Assembly: GCF_011682175.1 (NCBI RefSeq)
Contig: NZ_WHJG01000034.1
Location: 1 to 64,000, forward strand
Origin: Massilia frigida
Lineage (GTDB): Bacteria > Pseudomonadota > Gammaproteobacteria > Burkholderiales > Burkholderiaceae_D
Direction of reading: 5' to 3'
DNA: 64,000 nucleotides
Part shown: piece after piece, positions 54,682-61,822 of the stretch
Layout: each line of letters starts with the position of its first letter
Position numbering within the stretch: the stretch's first letter is position 1
Notes under the pieces: generated by a model
Told to the model about the DNA's origin: nothing
The model's input: only the letters and a program-made list of their open reading frames with translations
Database searches by the model: none
Program-made: the position numbers and the translations under genes

Positions 54682-55456
54682 CGACTCCCAAATCCTGATT
54701 GCGCGCCTGCTGACGCACCAGACCCTGCGCCGCGACGACAAGCTGGTCAAGCGCGTGCTGTCCGATGAACTGTTCCGCGCCGAAGTCGACAAGCGCCTGC
54801 TCGAATCGGGGCTGAAGCTGCTCGACAACGTCTACGCCGACCACGTCACGCTGGCGCTGCACCGCGCCGTGGAGCCGAAGATTTTCGGGGCCAAGGATAT
54901 CTGGCAAAACAATAACTTCGGCCTCACGCGCGACGGCGTGGCGCTGCTGGTGGTGCTGTGGGCGCAGATCATCCTGCCCAAGCGCGAACGCCAGGAGACC
55001 CACCAGAACGCCTCCGACGACCAGAACGACCTGTTCGACAAGGACAAGCCGATGCCGCGCGCCGAAGACACCTCGATCGGCATCTCGTACACCGCGCTGC
55101 TGTCGGACTTCGGCGACAAGCTCGGGAAAAAGACGCGCATGGACATGAACCTGGGCGCGCTCTCGCGCATGGGCTTCATCGAGCGGCGCGGCGACGTGAT
55201 CCTCGAAGGCCCGCTGCTCGACCTGCTGATGGATACCGACGTGCTCAAGGAACGCATCATCAACGGCGCCCTGGCCGACGTCTTCAAGCGAGCGCCGGTG
55301 GCGGTGGTGGTGCCCAGGCCGGCCGCCAGCGAGGCGGCCAACGACGCCACCGCCATGCGCGACGCCAGCGCCATCCGCGACGCCGAGGCGGACGCCATTG
55401 CGCTGGCCGCCATCGAGCCCGATCCTGGCGCCGCCGACGCCGATACCCCAACCTGA
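54671..55456 (+). CDS. MksE/JetB-like winged-helix subunit of the SMC complex
   Basis: 261 residues, ATG 54671 overlapping the previous gene by 11 bases. Tandem winged-helix pattern: SQILIARLLTHQTLRRDDK, RAEVDKRLLESGLKLLDN, NNNFGLTRDGVALLVVLWAQI, SYTALLSDFGDKLGKKTRM, LGALSRMGFIERRGDVILE, GPLLDLLMDTDVLKERI. A low-complexity Asp/Ala/Arg tail ends the protein. The layout matches MksE, which binds the kleisin and regulates DNA loading. The SMC gene starts 9 bases behind the stop. Confidence 0.7.
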   Translation: MINDDSQILIARLLTHQTLRRDDKLVKRVLSDELFRAEVDKRLLESGLKLLDNVYADHVTLALHRAVEPKIFGAKDIWQNNNFGLTRDGVALLVVLWAQIILPKRERQETHQNASDDQNDLFDKDKPMPRAEDTSIGISYTALLSDFGDKLGKKTRMDMNLGALSRMGFIERRGDVILEGPLLDLLMDTDVLKERIINGALADVFKRAPVAVVVPRPAASEAANDATAMRDASAIRDAEADAIALAAIEPDPGAADADTPT

Positions 55457-55465
55457 GGCTAGCCC

Positions 55466-58291
55466 ATGTTCCACATTAAATCGCTCGAACTGGTCCACTG
55501 GGATTACTGGCAACGGATCAAGAACATCCCGCTCGACGCCAAGATCATCACCATCGCCGGCCAGAACGGCTCCGGCAAGACCACCTTGCTCGACGCGCTG
55601 CGCACCCTGTTCGGGCTCGATTGCTCGATGGGCCGTACCTACAAGCACTATGCGCGCCACTCGGGGCAGCAGACCGCGTGGATCCGCTCCGTGGTCGACA
55701 ACAAGGCGGTGGGACGCCAGCTGTCGAACCGGCCGTTCCGCAGCTCGGGCTTTTTCAGCGACGATGAAGTCACGCTGTTCTGCAAGATCGAAAAGAATGG
55801 CGGCGACTGGAAGCGCCAGTACCTTATGCGTCCGGGGAATATCCAGATCGAGGAAGTCGACGACGCCACCGACTGGCTCGGCGTCGAAAATTACCGCAAG
55901 CGCCTGCACAATGCCGGCCTGTCGCCGGCCATGGCCAAGGTGCTGGCGCTGGAGCAGGGCGAAACCGACAAGCTGTGCGAATACGCGCCGCGCCAGTTGC
56001 TCGACCTGGTGTTCCAGGTGTTCGGCGACAAGGAAGTGCTGGACGCCTACGACGAAGCCAAGCGCCACCAGCGCGACACCGAGACGGAACTGAAGCGCTT
56101 CGAGAGCGAACTGGAAGCCTCGCGCACCAACCTGGAAGGCTTGCGCCTGCGCGTGGTCAATTATCACCAGTGGGAAGACTTGCACAAGGAACGGCGCAAC
56201 CTGCTGGAAGAGGTGCTTCCGAGCCTGGAATACCACGAGGCGCGCGAAAAGGCGGCGGCGGGCAGCCGCGCGCTGCGCGACGCCCGTAAACCGATGGCGC
56301 AGGCCGACACGCAGCTGACCGAAAAGCGCAACGCGCTGGCGGCGCAGGCCAAGGCGCTGTCGGACGCGCAGCAGCAGGAAACGCTGCTGGAGCAGGAAGC
56401 GACGGTGCTGGGCAGCCGTTTGAACCAGGTCAACGCCAAATTGAAACCGCTCGACAGCCTGCTCGAACAGAAGCAGCGCCTGCAAAAGCTGGCCGCCGAT
56501 TCGGGCGCGGATATCGCCGAAGTGGCGGCCCAGCTGGACCAGAAAGAAGCCGAACTGGCACGCCAGCGCCAGTTGCGCGACGCGCTGGCCAGCCGCATCC
56601 TGACCGAAAAGTCGACCATCTCGGCCTTGCAGGGCAAGAGCGCCATGCCCGAGCCGGACGCCGTGCGCGGCATGCGCCGCGCGCTGCGCGACGACGGCAT
56701 CCCGCACGCGATGCTGTCCGATATCGTCGAAGTGACCGATCCGAAGTGGCAGGGTGCGGTGGAAGGTGTGTTGGGCGGGTACGCCTCGGTGGTGCTGCTC
56801 GAACGCGCCAAGGATGCCGCGGCCGCGTACCGGCTGGCCGAGAAGGAGCGCTATCGCCACTTCATCGTCCCCGAATGCGTCAAGGCCCCCGCGGTGAAGG
56901 ATGACAGTCTGCTGTCGGTGGTGCGTTTTTCGGCCGCCGCGCCGCCATGGCTGATCGACCAGCTGGCGCGCATCGAGCGGGTCGACTCGGTGGAGAAGGG
57001 CTTCAAGCTGCACAAGGATGCCGAGTGGATCACGCCGGACGCGTATCACCGCGAACGGCGCGGTGGGCGCTCGCTGTTCGTCGAAGTGTCGCGCTACCGC
57101 TTCGGCACTGCCGGCCGCACCCAGCGCATGGAAGCGCTGCAAAAGTCATTGCCGGCGCTGGAAGCGCAGGAAGACGCGCTCACGCTCGCCATCAGCAAGC
57201 TGGCCTATGAAGTCGGCGCGCTCAAGGCCCGCATCGCCGGTGTCGACGCGGCCAAGGAGCTGGCCGCGCGCCAGGCCGAATTCGACGAAGCCTTGCGCGG
57301 CACGGTGCCGCTCAAGGCCGAGCGCCTGGAAGTCGGCGCGCGCCTGGGCGACTTGCAGGCACTGACCAAAGCGGCCACGGTGACGCGCACGCGTGCCGAC
57401 ACCACGTGGCAGAACGCGCGCATGGCCCTGTCGGAAGCCGAAGCCGGGCTGCGGCTCGGCCACAAGCGCCAGATCGAGCAGCGCGCCGACCATGCGCGCG
57501 CCTTGCTCGAACTGCGCCGCGCGTGGCGCCATCTGCCGCAAGGCTGGCGCCGTCCGGCGCGGCGTGCCTCGCTGGTGGCCGAACACCAGAACGCGCATCA
57601 GGTCGACCTGCGCGTCGCGTCGCTGGAACATAGTCTCGCGCGCGACGACTGGGAGCTCGACGCCACCGTCATCGACCAGCATCACCGCCTGAACGAGCAG
57701 TTGCAGGGCCGCCAGACCGAGACCGACGAACGGCGCTACCAGAACAACCGCGCGATCGAAGCGACCGCCAACGCGCGCGGCGCCTACATCGAGCGGCTGC
57801 GCTACACCATCAAGACCTACAGCAAGAACATCAAGGAGCTGGGGGAACTGGCGGGCATCGAAGTGCATGCCGATCCGGTCAAACTGGAGAACGAAGACGT
57901 GCAGTTGTCGCAGGCGGGCCTGCACGTGCGCTTCAAGTTCGACGGCAAGGACCAGATCGGGATGAACGACGGCGAAGCGTCGGGCGGGCAGCAGGTGATG
58001 AAGTCCTTGGTGCTGCTGATTGGTTTACTGAAGTCGGAAGACGGGTCGGGCGGGTTCGTGTTCATCGATGAACCGTTTGCCCACCTGGATATCCGGAATA
58101 TCCAGCTGGTGGGCGAGTTCCTCAAGAACACCGAGGCGCAGTATTTGATGACGACGCCGCTGACGCACAACACGGATGTGTACGACCCGTCGGAGCTGAC
58201 CCTCATCACCAGCAAGAAGAAGAAAGATATGCCGTGGGCGCAGCCGATTTTCGTTTTACAGCGCAGGGTGACGCCTGCGGTGGCGGTCTGA
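55466..58291 (+). CDS. SMC/MksB-like condensin ATPase
   Basis: 941 residues. Walker A GQNGSGKT at 32-39, helical coiled coil from about 170 to 400, a hinge-like globular part near 405-580 (SDIVEVTDPKWQGAVEGVL, ERYRHFIVPECV), a returning coiled coil (580-800), then the ABC signature EASGGQQVMKSL (about 837-848) and Walker B FVFIDEPFAHLD (864-875). It would be the DNA-translocating motor. Its arms are shorter than those of MukB (~1480) and most MksB/JetC (1000-1200). It sits behind two accessory subunits in the JetA-JetB-JetC order, but no JetD-type gene follows. Alternatives are an MksBEF chromosome condensin or a related plasmid-defence system. Confidence 0.88.
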   Translation: MFHIKSLELVHWDYWQRIKNIPLDAKIITIAGQNGSGKTTLLDALRTLFGLDCSMGRTYKHYARHSGQQTAWIRSVVDNKAVGRQLSNRPFRSSGFFSDDEVTLFCKIEKNGGDWKRQYLMRPGNIQIEEVDDATDWLGVENYRKRLHNAGLSPAMAKVLALEQGETDKLCEYAPRQLLDLVFQVFGDKEVLDAYDEAKRHQRDTETELKRFESELEASRTNLEGLRLRVVNYHQWEDLHKERRNLLEEVLPSLEYHEAREKAAAGSRALRDARKPMAQADTQLTEKRNALAAQAKALSDAQQQETLLEQEATVLGSRLNQVNAKLKPLDSLLEQKQRLQKLAADSGADIAEVAAQLDQKEAELARQRQLRDALASRILTEKSTISALQGKSAMPEPDAVRGMRRALRDDGIPHAMLSDIVEVTDPKWQGAVEGVLGGYASVVLLERAKDAAAAYRLAEKERYRHFIVPECVKAPAVKDDSLLSVVRFSAAAPPWLIDQLARIERVDSVEKGFKLHKDAEWITPDAYHRERRGGRSLFVEVSRYRFGTAGRTQRMEALQKSLPALEAQEDALTLAISKLAYEVGALKARIAGVDAAKELAARQAEFDEALRGTVPLKAERLEVGARLGDLQALTKAATVTRTRADTTWQNARMALSEAEAGLRLGHKRQIEQRADHARALLELRRAWRHLPQGWRRPARRASLVAEHQNAHQVDLRVASLEHSLARDDWELDATVIDQHHRLNEQLQGRQTETDERRYQNNRAIEATANARGAYIERLRYTIKTYSKNIKELGELAGIEVHADPVKLENEDVQLSQAGLHVRFKFDGKDQIGMNDGEASGGQQVMKSLVLLIGLLKSEDGSGGFVFIDEPFAHLDIRNIQLVGEFLKNTEAQYLMTTPLTHNTDVYDPSELTLITSKKKKDMPWAQPIFVLQRRVTPAVAV

Positions 58292-58324
58292 CGTTATAGC
58301 TGCCTTCGATCGCCGCCCTTAGCT

Positions 58325-58389
58325 CCGTCGTTCCCGCCGAGTGCCGCCTTGGCGCGGGAAGTCGGTTCTGCCAATGGCAGGAACGACGG
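58325..58389. repeat. Nested inverted repeat (REP-like) between convergent genes
   Basis: Outer arms CCGTCGTTCC (58325-58334) and GGAACGACGG (58380-58389), and an inner pair TTCCCGC (58331-58337) / GCGGGAA (58354-58360). The GTCGTTCCCGC-type core is like that of dispersed REP palindromes in many proteobacteria. It may end transcription from both sides. Confidence 0.65.
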
Positions 58390-58431
58390 GGTTAGTGGCT
58401 GGAACGATGGCGGTGGTGGCGCAAAAGGCGA

Positions 58432-58938
58432 CTATGCGCTGTTCACCGCCTTCTTCAAGGCCCGGCGCCAGCGGATCAAGCCCGCCGAATAGGTCCCGAA
58501 ATACCCCGCCGTCAGCCCCAGCGCAAGCAGGGTGATAAAACTGTCGGTGAACCCCGGCGTCGGCACATTGCTGCCCTGGTTCGCATAAATCTCCACCCCG
58601 ATATACATCACCCGCGCAAAAAACAGCATCGCGATCACCATCCCCAAACGCGCGTTCGGCGTGAAGTGGCAGGTATCGTTTTCAAACCTGGTCAGGCGCA
58701 ACCCCCAGATCCCGTACGCGATGCCGCCCGCCGTGCCCAGCGCCAGCCAGCCAAGCAGCGCCGGCCGCGCAATCACCTCCGACCCCGCCACCAGGATCAT
58801 GGCCGCGAACACGCCCACCCCCGTGTAATGGCGCGATACGATCGAGCGCTGGCGCATCATCATCGCCTTGAGACGCTGGTAAAAGCGCCACACCAGGAAA
58901 GGGGCGAGCGCCAGCAGCGCGAGAGTGGTAATTGACAT
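58432..58938 (-). CDS. Multi-pass membrane protein, unknown
   Basis: 168 residues with four or five hydrophobic helices: SITTLALLALAPFLVWRFY, GVGVFAAMILVAGSEVIA, LGWLALGTAGGIAYGIWGL, ARLGMVIAMLFFARVMYIG and SFITLLALGLTAGYFGTYSA, with a short positively charged loop (KAMMMRQRS) and a basic C-terminus. No family assigned with certainty. It is convergent with the SMC operon, so it is not part of that transcript. Confidence 0.75.
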   Translation of the reverse strand: MSITTLALLALAPFLVWRFYQRLKAMMMRQRSIVSRHYTGVGVFAAMILVAGSEVIARPALLGWLALGTAGGIAYGIWGLRLTRFENDTCHFTPNARLGMVIAMLFFARVMYIGVEIYANQGSNVPTPGFTDSFITLLALGLTAGYFGTYSAGLIRWRRALKKAVNSA

Positions 58939-59103
58939 GGCGATTCTGTATCCGGTCCGGAAACACGCATTATAAACGCCCGCCGCACCCCGCCGCCCGC
59001 ACCCGCCGTGCGCGCCATACGCTCAGTAAATACGGGAGAAGAGCCGATTGACAAGCCCGCCGCGAGTGCGCAAGATGGCGGATCGCCTTCACCCGAGACC
59101 CCC

Positions 59104-61551
59104 ATGCGCCACCGCCTCCCTATCGTCCCGCTGACCATGTCACTGCTCGCCGCAGCACCCAATGCGCATTCCCAGTACCAGTTGCCACCGGCGCAGTTGC
59201 AGGCCATCGTGGATGCGCCGCGCGCGCCGGCGCTGGGCCTGTCGCCGCAGCGTAACCTGGCGGTGATGGTCGATACGCCGGCCCTGCCCAGCATCGCCGA
59301 AGTGGCGCAGCCGGAACTGAAGCTGGCCGGCTTGCGCATCAATCCGCGCACCTATTCGCCAAGCCGCTTTTCCTTCGGCACGGGGCTCAAGCTGCTCGAT
59401 ATCGCCACCCAGAAGGAAATCAAGATCATGGGCCTGCCGCGCCAGCTGCGCCTGGCCGACAGCGCCTGGTCGCCCGACCAGCGCTACCTGGCCTTCACCC
59501 ACGTCACCTACGCCGACCGCGATGGCGCCTCCGGGGTTGAGCTGTGGCTGGTCGATATCAATACCCGCATCGCGCGGCGCCTGACCGCGCAGCCGCTGTC
59601 CTACCTGGACGGCTCGGGTTTTACCTGGATGCCGGACGCCAAAGGCCTGCTGCTGCACCTCAAGCCCATTGGGCGCGGCAAGGCGCCGCAGTCGACCGGC
59701 GTGCCGGGCGGGCCGATTCTGCAGGACAGCCAGGTCAGCGTCGGTGCGCGCCAGTTGCGCACCTACCAGGACTTGCTGAAAAACGAAGAAGACGCGCGTC
59801 TGTTCGAGCACTACGCCAGCTCGCAACTGGCGCTGGTCGATTTGTCGGGCAAGCTGCGCCTGATCGGCAATCCCGAACTGTTCACCAGCGTCTCGGTGGC
59901 GCCGAACGGCCAGCTGCTGCTGGCCTCCGTGCTGCAGCGCCCCTTCTCGTACGTGGTACCGGCATCGGCCTTCCCGCGCCGCGTCGATGTGCGCGATTTG
60001 AGCGGCAAGCCGGTGCACCTGGTGGTCGACAAGCCGCTCGAAGAAGGCCTGCCGCCGGGGAACGATGCCGTTTCCGCCGGCGTGCGCAAGGTCAGCTGGC
60101 GCGCCGACGCCCCGGCCACGCTGGTCTGGGCCGTAGCGCAGGATGGGGGCGATCCGGCCAAGGCGGCCGAGGTGCGCGACATTGTGTACTCCCACGCCGC
60201 GCCGTTCGCCGGCGAGCCGAAGGTGCTGGCCAGGCTCGGTTCGCGCTACGACCGCGTCGTCTGGGGCAATGGCGACGTCGCGTTGCTGGGCGAGGACTGG
60301 TACAAGACGCGCGCCGTCAAGATCTGGCGTATCCGGCCGGAGCACGACACGGCGGCGCCCGAGCTGCTGTTTTCGTATTCCGCCGAGGACCGCTACAACA
60401 ACCCCGGCTCGCCCGTCACGATGCCCGACAGCGCGGGCCGTTCGCGCCTGATCGTCGGCGCCGATTCGACCATCCTGCTAGGGGGCAGCGGCGCTTCGAA
60501 CGAGGGTGATCGCCCTTTTCTGGACCGCTTCAACCTGGCCAGCAAGGCCAAGGAGCGCCTGTTCCGCAGCGAGGCGCCGTTTTACGAGAACATCGTGACG
60601 GTGCTCAGCGACGATGGCATGCGCCTGCTGACCACGCGCGAGTCGCCCACCGAGCGCCCGAATTTTTATGTGCGCGACCTGAAACGCAGCGGCGCGGCGC
60701 AACTGACGGCGCTCACCCATTTCCCGCATCCGACCCCGCAGTTGAAGGATGTGCAGAAGGAGCAGATCCGCTATAAGCGCGCCGATGGCGTCGACCTGAC
60801 CGCCACCCTGATGCTGCCGCCGAACTACGAAGCGAAGCGCGATGGCCCGCTGCCGCTGCTGATGTGGGCGTATCCGCAGGACTTCAAGAGCGCCAGCGCG
60901 GCCAGCCAGACCACCGGTTCGCCATTCCGCTTCAACGCCATCAGCTTCTGGGGGCCGGCGCCGATGCTGGCGATGGGCTACGCGGTGCTCGATAACCCGT
61001 CGATGCCGATCGTCGGCTCCGCCGACGCCGAACCGAACGACAGCTACCTGCCGCAACTGGTGGCCAACGCCGAAGCGGCGGTGGCCGAAGTGGTGCGGCG
61101 CGGCGTGGCCGAGCGCCACCGCATCGCCATCGGCGGCCACTCGTACGGCGCTTTCATGACCGGCAACCTGCTGGCCCACACGCGCCTGTTCAAGGCCGGC
61201 GTGGCGCGCAGCGGCGCCTACAACCGCACGCTCACCCCGTTCGGCTTCCAGTCCGAAGAGCGCGAGTTCTGGAAGGCGAAGGAGGTGTACCAGGCCATGT
61301 CGCCGTTTAATAACGCCGACAAGATCAAGGATGCGCTGCTGCTGATCCACGGCGAGCAGGATAATAATTCGGGCACCTTCCCGATGCAGAGCGAGCGCAT
61401 GTTCCAGGCCATGAAGGGCCTGGGCGGCACGGCGCGCCTGGTGCTGCTGCCCAACGAAAGCCACGCTTACCGCGCGCGCGAATCGATCATGCACATGCTG
61501 TACGAGACCAGTTCCTGGCTCGACAAGTACGTCAAGAACGCCAAGCCGTAA
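59104..61551 (+). CDS. Exported S9-family prolyl oligopeptidase-like peptidase
   Basis: 815 residues from ATG 59104, where a signal peptide (IVPLTMSLLAAAPNAHS) begins; an upstream in-frame extension has no signal-like sequence. Residues 30-550 form the beta-propeller lid. The C-terminal alpha/beta-hydrolase has LPLLMWAYPQDFKSA, the nucleophile Ser in GGHSYGAFMTGNLL, Asp in LLIHGEQDNNSG and His in NESHAYRARE. It resembles the plant-chloroplast glutamyl endopeptidase group of S9 enzymes, which have the same GGHSYGAFM motif. It likely degrades short peptides in the periplasm. Not in an obvious operon. Confidence 0.9.
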   Translation: MRHRLPIVPLTMSLLAAAPNAHSQYQLPPAQLQAIVDAPRAPALGLSPQRNLAVMVDTPALPSIAEVAQPELKLAGLRINPRTYSPSRFSFGTGLKLLDIATQKEIKIMGLPRQLRLADSAWSPDQRYLAFTHVTYADRDGASGVELWLVDINTRIARRLTAQPLSYLDGSGFTWMPDAKGLLLHLKPIGRGKAPQSTGVPGGPILQDSQVSVGARQLRTYQDLLKNEEDARLFEHYASSQLALVDLSGKLRLIGNPELFTSVSVAPNGQLLLASVLQRPFSYVVPASAFPRRVDVRDLSGKPVHLVVDKPLEEGLPPGNDAVSAGVRKVSWRADAPATLVWAVAQDGGDPAKAAEVRDIVYSHAAPFAGEPKVLARLGSRYDRVVWGNGDVALLGEDWYKTRAVKIWRIRPEHDTAAPELLFSYSAEDRYNNPGSPVTMPDSAGRSRLIVGADSTILLGGSGASNEGDRPFLDRFNLASKAKERLFRSEAPFYENIVTVLSDDGMRLLTTRESPTERPNFYVRDLKRSGAAQLTALTHFPHPTPQLKDVQKEQIRYKRADGVDLTATLMLPPNYEAKRDGPLPLLMWAYPQDFKSASAASQTTGSPFRFNAISFWGPAPMLAMGYAVLDNPSMPIVGSADAEPNDSYLPQLVANAEAAVAEVVRRGVAERHRIAIGGHSYGAFMTGNLLAHTRLFKAGVARSGAYNRTLTPFGFQSEEREFWKAKEVYQAMSPFNNADKIKDALLLIHGEQDNNSGTFPMQSERMFQAMKGLGGTARLVLLPNESHAYRARESIMHMLYETSSWLDKYVKNAKP

Positions 61552-61657
61552 ACGCCGGCGCGGCCGCGCAAGGCGGCCCCGCAAGGCCGGTCAAGCGTAC
61601 GGCCTCGCGGCCGGGCATGTGCTAATGTCGTCGCTCCACCAACCAGGAGCGACCCAC

Positions 61658-61822
61658 ATGAACCCAGCAGCCATCGACGCCCATCGCGCACCGGACCCCG
61701 TGCCGGTCGATGAACCTACGCCCGAGCCGTTCGACAATCCCCATCCGCATCATCCGCCGGTCAAGCACCCGCAGGACGACGATCCGGTGCCCGACCCGAA
61801 GCCGAGCACCTTCCTGCATTAG
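61658..61822 (+). CDS. Small Pro/Asp/His-rich protein
   Basis: 54 residues with a strong ribosome site (CCAGGAGCGACCCAC). The sequence is mostly Pro, Asp, Glu and His (PVPVDEPTPEPFDNPHPHHP, then KHPQDDDPVPDPKP), so it is disordered and could chelate metal. Its TAG overlaps the TAA of the convergent tamB gene by two bases. No family was recognised. The ribosome site is the main reason to consider it real. Confidence 0.55.
   Translation: MNPAAIDAHRAPDPVPVDEPTPEPFDNPHPHHPPVKHPQDDDPVPDPKPSTFLH

Noticed and set aside
58292-58938. Search for a JetD-like nuclease behind the SMC operon
   Set aside because: The only gene there is on the opposite strand and encodes a small multi-pass membrane protein without TOPRIM motifs.
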